The translations under genes and the position numbers were made by a program. A model generated the notes under the pieces. The model searched no databases and had not been told where the DNA came from. It was given only the letters and a program-made list of their open reading frames with translations. From positions 1 to 38,289 of the forward strand of contig JAUYSQ010000122.1 of NCBI GenBank assembly GCA_030696285.1: a stretch of DNA of 38,289 nucleotides. The letters are read 5' to 3'. Positions 8,149 through 15,968 of the stretch are shown in pieces. Position 1 is the stretch's first letter. Each line of letters starts with the position of its first letter. The DNA is from Sulfuricurvum sp. GTDB lineage: Bacteria; Campylobacterota; Campylobacteria; Campylobacterales; Sulfurimonadaceae.

Positions 8149-10767
8149 ATGTCCGCTACTCACTACGATCCCAAAAATATCGAAGAAACGTATTACCCGC
8201 TGTGGGAAAATCGTGGGCTTTTTGAAGTGGATGGCAATAAAGCCATACTCAAACCCAATAAACATTTTTCCATCATGATGCCCCCTCCCAATGTTACCGG
8301 ACGGCTTCATATCGGACATGCCCTCACCTTTACGCTTCAAGATATTATTGTCCGCTACAAGCGGATGGATGGATATGCCACACTTTGGCAGCCGGGAACA
8401 GATCATGCGGGTATCGCTACTCAAAATGTTGTTGAAAAACAGCTTCTAGCCGAGGGAACAACAAAAGAAGAGTTGGGTCGTGAAGCCTTTTTAGAGCGGG
8501 TTTGGGCATGGAAAGAAGAGAGTGGCGGGATTATGGTAGGTCAGCTACGAAAACTCGGGGTCTCTCCTGCATGGAGCCGTGAGCGTTTTACGATGGATGA
8601 GGGGCTCAAAACCTCGGTCAAAGAGGCATTTGTCCACCTTTATAACCAAAACCTCATCGTTCGCGGTAACTATATGGTCAACTGGTGTACCCATGACGGC
8701 GCACTCAGTGATATTGAAGTGGAGCACGAAGAGCATCAAGGACATTTTTACCATATCCGTTACCCCTTCAGCGATGGAAGCGGTCATATTACGGTCGCTA
8801 CTACCCGTCCTGAAACCTATTTCGGCGACAGTGCGATCATGGTTCATCCTGATGATGAGCGCTATACGCATTTAATTGGCAAAAGTATCACTCTCCCTCT
8901 TATCAATCGTGAAATCAAGATCATCGCCGATAGCCACGTTGATATGGAGTTTGGAACAGGAGTCGTTAAAGTCACTCCGGCACATGATATCAACGACTAC
9001 GAAGTGGGCAAGCGTCACGACCTTGAATTTATTACCGTTTTCGATGAAAAAGGGATATTGAACCACCACGCCGGAGAATTCGAGGGGTTAGAGCGTCTAA
9101 GCTCACGAGAAGTTATCGTTAAAAAGTTGAATGAAGCAGGATTTATCGAGAAGATCGAAGATCACGTTCATCAAGTGGGACATTGTTATCGTTGTAAAAA
9201 CATTGTTGAACCTTACATCTCAAAACAATGGTTTGTCCGTAAAGAAGTGGCGCGCGATTCAATCGATAAGACCAATGAGGGGCTCACTCAGTTTTTCCCG
9301 CCTCACTGGATCAACAGCTACAACTCATGGATGGGTGAATTGCGGGATTGGTGTATCTCACGCCAGCTTTGGTGGGGACATCGTATCCCTGTATTTTATT
9401 GTAATGATTGCGATCACGAGTGGGCAAGCTTAGAGGAGCACCCTGCATCGTGTCCTCATTGTGCCGGTACGTCATTTAGTCAAGATCCAGATGTCCTCGA
9501 TACATGGTTTAGCTCTGCGTTATGGCCGTTTTCAACACTCGGGTGGGGAAATGGTGACGTGAGTGCCGATTCGCTGTTTCAGAGTGAAGATATGGCGAAA
9601 TTCTATCCGAACAGTCTTCTTATCACAGGATTCGACATCCTCTTTTTCTGGGTTGCGCGGATGATGATGATGGGGGAAAGCTTTACCGGAGAGTTGCCGT
9701 TTAAACATATCTATCTCCATGCTCTCGTACGCGATGAAAACGGTCAAAAAATGTCAAAATCCAAGGGCAATGTTATCGACCCGCTCGATATGATAGAAAA
9801 TTACAGCGCCGATGCCCTTCGCTTTACATTAGCCGTTCTTGCTGCCCAAGGGCGGGATATTCGTCTCAGCACCGAAAAGCTGGAGCAAAGCCGTAACTTC
9901 ACCAACAAACTCTTTAATGCCTCAAAGTTTTTACAAATGAACGTCGAAACTTTTAAAGACTTAAACGAGCAGCCTATTACTACGCCGTTGGGTCGCTATA
10001 TGCTTAGTCGCTTCACTCGTGCTACTTTAGAGACGAGAGCCTTTTTGGACGAATACCGTTTTAATGATGCAGCTACGACACTGTATCGCTTCTTATGGAA
10101 TGAATTTTGTGACTGGGGTATCGAGCTTGGCAAAGCAAGTAAAGAGAGCGTTCATGAGCTGGGCAGTATCTTCAAAGAGTCAATGAAACTTCTTCATCCG
10201 TTTATGCCGTTTATCACTGAGTATCTCTATCATGAGCTCTCAGGGACAACCCTCGAAGAGGGCAATTCGATTATGGTGATGGCTTACCCTGAAAATGTAA
10301 CGATTGATGACACAATTGAAGCGGAATTCGCCATCATTATGGATGCCATTATCACCATCCGACGCGCCAAAACGCTTGTCGATTGCGGTAACCAAAAAAT
10401 TCCTCTTGCCTACGTGAAATGCAGTGGCAACCACACTATGATGGAACCTTTTATTGAGCGTTTGGCAAAAGTGGAAACGTTGAAATTTACCGAAAGTAAA
10501 ATCGACAATGCGATCAGTGATATCGGTGAATCGGTCGAAGTCTATCTCCCGACCGAAAGTATTGATTTGACCCCTATTATCGATCGCCTGAGCAAACAAC
10601 GTGAAAAACTTCAAAAAGAAGCGGATAAGCTAAACAGTATGCTCAACAATGAACGTTTCGTAGCCAATGCTCCCGAAGCGGTTATCATCGAAAATCGCAA
10701 CGGCTTAGCCGATGCACAAGAGAAAATAATAAAAATTGATGAGCAGTTGAAATCATTGCTTAACTAA
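8149..10767 (+). CDS. valS: Valyl-tRNA synthetase
   Basis: This 872-residue class Ia synthetase charges tRNA-Val with valine. The N-terminus has PPPNVTGRLHIGH, with the HIGH signature at residues 54-57; KMSKS is at 534-538, followed by GNVIDPLDMI. Editing (CP1) domain features are present, including the ATTRPET stretch and the GTGVVKVTPAHD segment that clears mischarged threonine. Cysteine pairs (CYRCKN, and CNDC with CPHC) look like zinc sites. The C-terminal 60 residues form the charged coiled-coil arm typical of ValRS (RLSKQREKLQKEADKLNSML). The length is normal. It stands alone between a divergent helicase and a convergent yceI. Confidence 0.97.
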   Translation: MSATHYDPKNIEETYYPLWENRGLFEVDGNKAILKPNKHFSIMMPPPNVTGRLHIGHALTFTLQDIIVRYKRMDGYATLWQPGTDHAGIATQNVVEKQLLAEGTTKEELGREAFLERVWAWKEESGGIMVGQLRKLGVSPAWSRERFTMDEGLKTSVKEAFVHLYNQNLIVRGNYMVNWCTHDGALSDIEVEHEEHQGHFYHIRYPFSDGSGHITVATTRPETYFGDSAIMVHPDDERYTHLIGKSITLPLINREIKIIADSHVDMEFGTGVVKVTPAHDINDYEVGKRHDLEFITVFDEKGILNHHAGEFEGLERLSSREVIVKKLNEAGFIEKIEDHVHQVGHCYRCKNIVEPYISKQWFVRKEVARDSIDKTNEGLTQFFPPHWINSYNSWMGELRDWCISRQLWWGHRIPVFYCNDCDHEWASLEEHPASCPHCAGTSFSQDPDVLDTWFSSALWPFSTLGWGNGDVSADSLFQSEDMAKFYPNSLLITGFDILFFWVARMMMMGESFTGELPFKHIYLHALVRDENGQKMSKSKGNVIDPLDMIENYSADALRFTLAVLAAQGRDIRLSTEKLEQSRNFTNKLFNASKFLQMNVETFKDLNEQPITTPLGRYMLSRFTRATLETRAFLDEYRFNDAATTLYRFLWNEFCDWGIELGKASKESVHELGSIFKESMKLLHPFMPFITEYLYHELSGTTLEEGNSIMVMAYPENVTIDDTIEAEFAIIMDAIITIRRAKTLVDCGNQKIPLAYVKCSGNHTMMEPFIERLAKVETLKFTESKIDNAISDIGESVEVYLPTESIDLTPIIDRLSKQREKLQKEADKLNSMLNNERFVANAPEAVIIENRNGLADAQEKIIKIDEQLKSLLN

Positions 10768-10771
10768 CGTC

Positions 10772-10793
10772 ATTCCGTGCCACGACACGGAAT
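10772..10793. repeat. Inverted repeat / hairpin after valS
   Basis: ATTCCGTG (10772-10779) and CACGGAAT (10786-10793) form a perfect 8-bp stem with a 6-nt loop in the gap between the convergent valS and yceI genes. There is no T-run on either side, so it is either a weak terminator or a REP-like dispersed palindrome; only one copy is in this window. Confidence 0.6.
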
Positions 10794-10806
10794 CTACACG
10801 TATCAA

Positions 10807-11373
10807 TTAATCCTCTATCCCCTCGATTTCAACAGTAAGCTTTACTTCATCACCGACAACCACGCCACCCGCTTCAAGTGCTTTGCTCCAATTTAATCCA
10901 AAATCTTTGCGGTTAATTTTACCACTTAAGGCAAAACCTGAACGCTTATTTCCATTAGGATCAATCACCTCTCCTCCCATTTCCAAGTCCATCGTCACTT
11001 TTTTTGTCACGCCGTGCAGTGAAAGGTTACCGGTTACTTTTTTCCCTTTATGAGAGAGCAATCCAAAGGTAATCTCAGGATACGCAGTCACATCAAAAAA
11101 ATCGGCACTGCGAAGGTGATCATCACGTTTTACAATTCCTGTGTTAACCGTCGTTGCTTTGACGGTACCGTTCAGTGATTTTAAAACCCCTTTTTCTAAA
11201 TCGTACGTACCGCTGAAACCGCTAAAATTTCCGCTAACAGTACTTACCATCATGTGCTTAACTTTAAAACTGACATTGGAGTGAGATACATCGACACTGT
11301 AGGGGGCGGCTGCAAGCGAAAGTGAACTCAGCAATAAACCCGAAACAAATGTTGTAAGAAAACGATTCTTCAT
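10807..11373 (-). CDS. yceI: YceI-family periplasmic lipocalin-like protein
   Basis: This 188-residue protein has a Sec signal peptide (about residues 1-22, ending SLAAA before PYSVD) and one YceI domain: YSVDVSHSNVSFKVKHMMVSTVSGNFSGFSG at the N-terminus, the LRSADFFDVTAYPEITF stretch, and LSLHGVTKKVTMDLE. YceI proteins are eight-stranded barrels that bind long isoprenoid quinone-like molecules, and are often linked to respiration or stress; the ligand here is unknown. The ATG at 11373 is preferred over a start 51 nt upstream because it begins the signal peptide and has AAAGGA seven bases before it. A possible -10 (TACAAT on the minus strand) lies at 11404-11409. Confidence 0.9.
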   Translation of the reverse strand: MKNRFLTTFVSGLLLSSLSLAAAPYSVDVSHSNVSFKVKHMMVSTVSGNFSGFSGTYDLEKGVLKSLNGTVKATTVNTGIVKRDDHLRSADFFDVTAYPEITFGLLSHKGKKVTGNLSLHGVTKKVTMDLEMGGEVIDPNGNKRSGFALSGKINRKDFGLNWSKALEAGGVVVGDEVKLTVEIEGIED

Positions 11374-11469
11374 CAGAAATCCTTTAGTAATAAAAATTTG
11401 ATTATTGTAGTACGATTTTTGCAATGATTTCTTAACCCTTTGTTAATGAAAAAAATATTTAAGCTTTGC

Positions 11470-11475
11470 TATACT
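11470..11475 (+). promoter_or_regulatory. Putative -10 box of pyrF
   Basis: TATACT lies about 26 nt before the pyrF ATG at 11501 and just downstream of an AT-rich stretch; no good -35 box is seen. Confidence 0.45.
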
Positions 11476-11500
11476 TTTGCAACCACCTAAAAGGTACAGT

Positions 11501-12196
11501 ATGGAACTTTGCGTCGCACTTGATCTACCCACGATGAATGAAAATTTAGCCCTTATCGAAAAAATTAAACGCTATCCTGTATGGCTGAAAGTGGGACTTC
11601 GTTCCTACATTCGTGATGGTAAACCTTTTATCGATGAAATAAAAAAAATTAATCCTGATTTTAAAATCTTTCTCGATCTCAAACTCTATGACATTCCCAA
11701 CACAATGGCGGATTCTGCTGAGTCAATTATGGGCTTAGGTGTCGATATGTTCAATGTCCATGCCTCCAGCGGACGCAAGGCGATGCGCGAAGTAATGAAA
11801 CGTCTTGAGCCATACGAAAAACGTCCGCTCGTCCTCGCCGTAACCGCCCTTACCTCTTTTGACGATAATGAGTTCACTCATGTTTATGGAAAGACCATTT
11901 CTGACAAGGCAGATCAATTTGCACACGATGCGCATGAAGCGGGACTTGATGGGGTAGTGTGCAGTGCGTATGAAAGTGCATCGATCAAATCCATTACCAC
12001 AAGCTCATTTATCACCCTTACCCCAGGAATTCGTCCATTCGGAGAAGATGCCGACGACCAAGAACGTGTCGCAACGATTCAAACAGCAGCAGAAGCAAAA
12101 GTTGATTTTATCGTTGTAGGACGACCCATCTACACATCCGATAATCCGGCTCAAATTGTAGAAAAAATTATCACCAATCTAGCCCATAAAGAATAA
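11501..12196 (+). CDS. pyrF: Orotidine 5'-phosphate decarboxylase
   Basis: This 231-residue TIM-barrel enzyme makes UMP from OMP in the last step of de novo pyrimidine synthesis. The catalytic motif DLKLYDIP is present with Asp59, Lys61 and Asp64. The substrate phosphate-binding end is also clear: TPGIRPFGEDADDQERVATIQTA and DFIVVGRPIY. The start at 11501 is chosen over an in-frame start at 11477 because AAAGG sits seven bases upstream and the protein then begins directly with the first barrel strand (MELCVALDLP). Length is normal for the short bacterial form. A second pyrimidine gene, pyrH, is in this window but in another operon. Confidence 0.96.
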   Translation: MELCVALDLPTMNENLALIEKIKRYPVWLKVGLRSYIRDGKPFIDEIKKINPDFKIFLDLKLYDIPNTMADSAESIMGLGVDMFNVHASSGRKAMREVMKRLEPYEKRPLVLAVTALTSFDDNEFTHVYGKTISDKADQFAHDAHEAGLDGVVCSAYESASIKSITTSSFITLTPGIRPFGEDADDQERVATIQTAAEAKVDFIVVGRPIYTSDNPAQIVEKIITNLAHKE

Positions 12197-12270
12197 AACA
12201 ATCACCTAATTAAATCTATATAGTTTTAATATATGTTATTATTTATTTGTAACAAAAAGGTAATTCTATT

Positions 12271-12302
12271 GGTTTAAACTTTCAAAAAATGAAGGTTAAA
12301 CC
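12271..12302 (+). promoter_or_regulatory. Leader hairpin covering the ribosome-binding site of the next gene
   Basis: GGTTTAA (12271-12277) pairs with TTAAACC (12296-12302), and after one A/G mismatch four further pairs (12279-12282 with 12291-12294) extend the stem. The only Shine-Dalgarno-like string before the ATG at 12306, GAAGG at 12291-12295, lies inside the 3' arm, so the fold would hide it. Confidence 0.5.
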
Positions 12303-12305
12303 ATA

Positions 12306-13028
12306 ATGAAAAAGCTTCTTCTTCTCCTCCCAATCGCTCTATTCGCAGCAACAGGAATGTACTGGATTACTGCAAATCCTGCAAATCAATCCACAAAAAC
12401 TATACCATCGGCGACAGCATTACCAGATGGCAGTCAAGCACTCTTCTCTTTCACTGAGCGCAACCTTCGTGAAATGATTCGACATGGGGATGAAAAATCG
12501 AATAATAACATCAACGAATCCCTAAATGCCCTTTCTCTTGAACTGCATAATCAGAAAAATAAAGGGCTTAATGTTGATAGATTAGAGCAAATCCTCTCAT
12601 TATACAAACAAGACACCTCCCTGGTGTGCACTAAATTCGCACCCAAACTAAAAGAGCTATATCAGTATTCCCGCTTTGAAGAGGAGAAAGAGAAAGGATA
12701 CCTGACTTCGATTGAGCAAATCGGCTTATATGAGCTTAAAACAGCGTATGCTGATGTGGATAAAATTCGTCAAAATTACATCAAAGAACCCTCGGAGGAT
12801 AAAAAAATTGCCTACATTTCAGCCCATAAGCACCTCCAAGAGATCATTGGTGAGCTTTATCTCGACAGCACCATTGAAGAACCGCTTTTGAGTTATTTAG
12901 CCAATCATAAACACTATCTAAATACAGTATCCGCCGCATATAATGATATTGGGCTTGAGAGGATCAATCGTTTACGCAGTAATGGATATGCTATTAAAGC
13001 CGAGCTTCAGCTCCTCCCTGCCTCTTAA
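12306..13028 (+). CDS. Unknown membrane-anchored or secreted helical protein
   Basis: This 240-residue protein starts with a hydrophobic N-terminal helix (MKKLLLLLPIALFAATGMYW), either an uncleaved anchor or a signal peptide, and continues as a charged helical domain of about 200 residues outside the cytoplasm. It has one cysteine (SLVCTKF) and ends in ELQLLPAS. I recognise no family. It follows pyrF by about 110 nt and has its own structured leader, so it may be separately controlled. It is the last chromosomal gene before the tRNA-Ser/prophage junction, but its composition is like its neighbours and it lies outside the att repeat, so it is not part of the phage. Confidence 0.7.
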   Translation: MKKLLLLLPIALFAATGMYWITANPANQSTKTIPSATALPDGSQALFSFTERNLREMIRHGDEKSNNNINESLNALSLELHNQKNKGLNVDRLEQILSLYKQDTSLVCTKFAPKLKELYQYSRFEEEKEKGYLTSIEQIGLYELKTAYADVDKIRQNYIKEPSEDKKIAYISAHKHLQEIIGELYLDSTIEEPLLSYLANHKHYLNTVSAAYNDIGLERINRLRSNGYAIKAELQLLPAS

Positions 13029-13085
13029 GTTCATACTCTCTTCCTGCAAAGTTCCTTTTTAAGGTACTTGTTATCTACTCATGAG

Positions 13086-13091
13086 TATAAT
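13086..13091 (+). promoter_or_regulatory. -10 box of the tRNA-Ser promoter
   Basis: TATAAT lies 21 nt before the first base of tRNA-Ser, leaving room for a short 5' leader. Before phage insertion this promoter probably also served tRNA-Gly, which would have lain only about 20 nt beyond the tRNA-Ser CCA. Confidence 0.65.
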
Positions 13092-13112
13092 TACGCCCTC
13101 TTCAACATATAC

Positions 13113-13202
13113 GGACGAGTAGGAAAGCGGCTGAATCCACCTCCCTGCTAAGGAGACGTACTGGTAACGGTACCGAGAGTTCGAATCTCTCCTCGTCCGC
13201 CA
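13113..13202 (+). tRNA. tRNA-Ser(GCU)
   Basis: The acceptor stem pairs GGACGAG (13113-13119) with CTCGTCC (13192-13198), followed by discriminator G and encoded CCA. The anticodon loop CTGCTAA gives anticodon GCT. The long variable arm (GTAC...GTAC around 13158-13174) marks a class II tRNA, and the T-arm GAGAG-TTCGAAT-CTCTC is intact. The 3' 23 nt are also the left attachment core of the prophage, so the gene stays functional after integration. Confidence 0.95.
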
Positions 13203-13204
13203 CA
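13180..13204 (+). repeat. attL: 25-bp direct repeat in the tRNA-Ser 3' end
   Basis: These 25 bases, from the T-loop to just past the CCA of tRNA-Ser, recur without mismatch at 24111-24135. Such a tRNA 3'-end duplication is the usual footprint of tyrosine-integrase insertion. The integrase gene begins its 3' end only 67 nt away. Confidence 0.93.
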
Positions 13205-13270
13205 AACCCCTAAAATAGCCACTTTTAAAGCCTTTTTAACCGAAACAAAAAAACTCTTACCTACCCCGAT

Positions 13271-14149
13271 TCATTTATAAATATCAATTGTCCTATCAAA
13301 TGTTTTATAGTTTTGATCAAGATAAGCCACGTAAATATTGAAAACCATTTCAGTTGATGAATGACCCAAGAGCTGTGATAATTCAACAGGTGTTACAAAA
13401 TTACCATAAAGCATATTTGTAGCGTAAGTGTGACGGGTATTGTAAGGGCGACGATATTCAAGATTAAGAGATTCAAGTGAAGGTTTCCAGTATCTATCCA
13501 CAAAAACATTGGTGTCTCTGTAAGGTTCATTGTATTGCGTTTTGAAAAGATAATCGTGATCATGGTTATTATAGAGACTTTCAACCAAAGGGAAAAGTGA
13601 ATCAAGGATAGGAATATCACGCGAAGAGCCCCTAGTCTTTGGGGAAGTCTCACCAAATCGAGAACGTGTCCTGCGGATTTTAATCATCTTGTTTTTTAGA
13701 TCAATATCCTCTTTTTTCAAACCAATTATCTCTCCGGAACGCATCCCAGTAAAGAAAGCAATATTCAAATAGTTTTTATAGTTATACATTTCAGCAGTTT
13801 GAAGAATATCCTTTACCTCACCTGGTGTAAATGGATGAATGATCGGCTTAATAAGTTTTGGTAAACGAATCATTGAAACTGGATTTTTTTCAATCAACCC
13901 ATCATAAAAAGCCTCATCAAAGATACCTTTAATCACGGAAACATAGGCTCGTTTGGATTTACCGCCAACATCATCAATATCCAGCAGCCAAAGTTTGACA
14001 TCGGACACTTTTATCTCATTAATTGGCTTATCTTTGAAGAATGGGAGCAATCGAAGATCTATTATGCTTTGATATTTTTCAAAAGTAGAGTTTTTAAGAT
14101 CTTGTTTTTTGAATTTTAGATAGAGGTTTGCGTAATAGTCAAAGGTCAT
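13271..14149 (-). CDS. int: Phage tyrosine integrase
   Basis: This 292-residue site-specific recombinase joins attP to the tRNA-Ser 3' end. It has an N-terminal SAM-like arm/core-binding domain (about residues 1-90: YANLYLKFKKQDLKNSTFEKY) and a C-terminal catalytic domain. The first active-site Arg is in FFTGMRSGEIIGL, the second in PYNTRHTYATNM (the usual first His of HxxR is Tyr, as in many phage integrases), the late His in LSQLLGHSSTEM, and the nucleophile Tyr in FNIYVAYL. ATG at 14149 is preferred because GAGAAG sits six bases upstream and it overlaps the preceding gene by only 11 nt; an upstream in-frame start at 14200 has no such site. It is adjacent to attL, and no terminator is seen before the tRNA gene. 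Confidence 0.93.
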   Translation of the reverse strand: MTFDYYANLYLKFKKQDLKNSTFEKYQSIIDLRLLPFFKDKPINEIKVSDVKLWLLDIDDVGGKSKRAYVSVIKGIFDEAFYDGLIEKNPVSMIRLPKLIKPIIHPFTPGEVKDILQTAEMYNYKNYLNIAFFTGMRSGEIIGLKKEDIDLKNKMIKIRRTRSRFGETSPKTRGSSRDIPILDSLFPLVESLYNNHDHDYLFKTQYNEPYRDTNVFVDRYWKPSLESLNLEYRRPYNTRHTYATNMLYGNFVTPVELSQLLGHSSTEMVFNIYVAYLDQNYKTFDRTIDIYK

Positions 14150-14366
14150 TTTCATCTTCTCGAAAAAATGGATCATACTCATCCAAACCTTTTTTAGCAT
14201 CGATCCAAATATCTTTTAAAGGACATGATTCAAAATTACAATTACCCTCACATTGGTTAAGATTTTCGGAATGAGTGCAATAAACTAAACCTTCATCATG
14301 TTTGTGAAGAAAATCACATCCAAGATAATCGATTAAACCTTTAAAGTCTTCAAAATTCATTGTCAT
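14139..14366 (-). CDS. Small phage protein with five cysteines, unknown
   Basis: This protein of 73-75 residues is wedged between the initiator and integrase genes, overlapping both (17 nt with rep, 11 nt with int). It is acidic and has five cysteines, the last three in a cluster (QCEGNCNFESC), which could bind a metal. Two in-frame ATGs exist, at 14366 and 14360; a G-run lies just before the first and eight bases before the second, so the start is uncertain. Position next to int suggests an excisionase or accessory role, but it lacks a recognisable winged-helix or HTH pattern. Function is unknown. Confidence 0.65.
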   Translation of the reverse strand: MTMNFEDFKGLIDYLGCDFLHKHDEGLVYCTHSENLNQCEGNCNFESCPLKDIWIDAKKGLDEYDPFFREDENDL

Positions 14367-15720
14367 ACCCCCACAAATCAGATTCTAAATCAGCTTTTAA
14401 CGTAATAGGGTCAGCGTTTAGAAGACCGCGCTCAATCATTGTGTTATGCGTGTACGCGTAATGATGAGCATTAACCGTTTCTATGTCCATTTCATCATGA
14501 TAATAGGTCCATAGATCAAAATCACTCATTCGGACGGGTTGAGGGGTGAAGTTGAATAGCTCACCGTCACGGTAGAGGAAGTGATCACCGTCGATGTAGG
14601 TGTCAATGGTTTTATTTGGAGTATATAGATTTTGCCAACTGGAGGGGACGGGTTGTATTTTAGTTGTGGAAATCACCGTTTTTTCTTTTGGTGTTCCCGT
14701 TTGTCGTATGACGAAATCGCTATCAATGTATTTTAGAGTTAAAACACCATCGATGTATTCAAGAGTGCGCCCAGTGTCCTCGATGATTAAAAAGTAATTG
14801 TCTTTTTTATTCCATTCAGAGAGGAGCGGTTCACGTTTGAGAACGTCCGTGAGATGATACCAGTCTTTTTCGATGCTGTAGCACTTTTGATAGACCCATT
14901 GCGGAATCGTTGAGTGTGATGTCGTTATGCGTCGTATTTTGTGCTTTATGTACCAAGCTTGCAAATAGTTCAAATCCTCACCGTTTTTTAAATCCATGAA
15001 TGACTTAGTGGCGTATTTCATAATGTAACCAACGGGATTACATATTGCTGTTTGAAAACCGTATGTATCGCCAGTGTTTCCGTCGAGATTTGCTTTATGA
15101 TTACGCGGTGCAGGGAAATAACGCTCAAAGTCTTTTTTAAACGTTTCGAAGTAGTTAGCAGGTATCCACATGAGAACGTGAAAGTGCGGAACACCATCTT
15201 TGTGAGGTTCGGAGGCTTTAAGGTAAATGAATTGTTTACCCTCTTTTTTTAGCTGCTTAAATGAGTAAGATTTAGCAAAGTTAAGCCATTGATATGAGAG
15301 AGTATTGTAACAATCTTTGACGGTGAATTTTTTGCCCTCTTTTATTTTTTCACGAAGGAAGCCGTAAACCTCATTATTTGGGATATGACGTTGATAATTT
15401 TCTTTGATGGTGGCGCTTTTATCATTATAACGTTTGAAATCGCCCTGAAGAAAATCACGAAAGAAACCATCAAGAGTAATCGTGAGAAAAACGGGTTTGA
15501 GGCTTTGAGAGATAGCAAGAGAATGCATAGTGTTGATTTTATTGGATAGTTGCGCGTAATAGCGTTCTGATATATTTGCGGAGAAAGAAACGTCCAGTAA
15601 TGACTTTACTTGACCCGTAGCCGTGTGAAAATGATTGTTTGAAAGATACGATTTTTGCGCATCGATTTTGTCCATCATCTCTTTTAAGTCAGTGGGGGTT
15701 AACCCGTAATTTTCTTTCAT
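14350..15720 (-). CDS. Rolling-circle replication initiator (HUH endonuclease, pII/gpA-like)
   Basis: This 456-residue protein should nick the phage origin and stay bound to the 5' end. The HUH motifs are in order: motif 1 FLTITLDGFF (about residues 78-87), motif 2 VPHFHVLMW with the metal-binding His-Phe-His at 179-181, and motif 3 GYIMKYATKS with two tyrosines (232 and 236) three residues apart plus a Lys, the two-tyrosine arrangement of the phiX174 gene A class. RITTSHSTIPQWVY downstream is also typical of that group. The ATG at 15720 is preceded by GGAG eight bases away, in a leader identical to that of the gene at 22283. Ff places pII first in the genome; here it follows the secretin. 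Confidence 0.9.
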   Translation of the reverse strand: MKENYGLTPTDLKEMMDKIDAQKSYLSNNHFHTATGQVKSLLDVSFSANISERYYAQLSNKINTMHSLAISQSLKPVFLTITLDGFFRDFLQGDFKRYNDKSATIKENYQRHIPNNEVYGFLREKIKEGKKFTVKDCYNTLSYQWLNFAKSYSFKQLKKEGKQFIYLKASEPHKDGVPHFHVLMWIPANYFETFKKDFERYFPAPRNHKANLDGNTGDTYGFQTAICNPVGYIMKYATKSFMDLKNGEDLNYLQAWYIKHKIRRITTSHSTIPQWVYQKCYSIEKDWYHLTDVLKREPLLSEWNKKDNYFLIIEDTGRTLEYIDGVLTLKYIDSDFVIRQTGTPKEKTVISTTKIQPVPSSWQNLYTPNKTIDTYIDGDHFLYRDGELFNFTPQPVRMSDFDLWTYYHDEMDIETVNAHHYAYTHNTMIERGLLNADPITLKADLESDLWGYDNEF

Positions 15721-15743
15721 GGCTATCACTCCAGTTTTAATTT

Positions 15744-15959
15744 TTATAAAATACGATTCGAATATTGTTCATAATCAATCAAAGCGCGAACAATTGCAAC
15801 ACTAAGAAAGGTATCACGCGACAAATTTGTTTTTTGACAAGCGGTATTAATACGATCAACCAGAAGCGTCGATAAATTCAAAGATATATCTACAAATTGG
15901 AGCTCCTCTTCTGATGGATCATAGATTGCATCGAGCAAAGATTGTTTGTCATCATTCAT
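15744..15959 (-). CDS. Ribbon-helix-helix DNA-binding protein (putative phage regulator)
   Basis: This 71-residue protein has an acidic N-terminus, then a predicted beta strand and two helices in the MetJ/Arc/CopG pattern: VDISLNLSTLLVDRINTAC as strand plus helix A and NLSRDTFLSVAIVRALIDY as turn plus helix B. Such proteins bind DNA as dimers. It lies 23 nt upstream of the initiator gene and 9 nt after the secretin, so it may tune replication initiator expression or assist at the origin, like CopG next to rolling-circle plasmid rep genes. Function is inferred from fold and position. Confidence 0.65.
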   Translation of the reverse strand: MNDDKQSLLDAIYDPSEEELQFVDISLNLSTLLVDRINTACQKTNLSRDTFLSVAIVRALIDYEQYSNRIL

Positions 15960-15968
15960 AATAAACCT

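Noticed and set aside
10772-10793. Rho-independent terminator of valS
   Set aside because: The stem is good but no T-run follows on either strand, so it is listed only as an inverted repeat.
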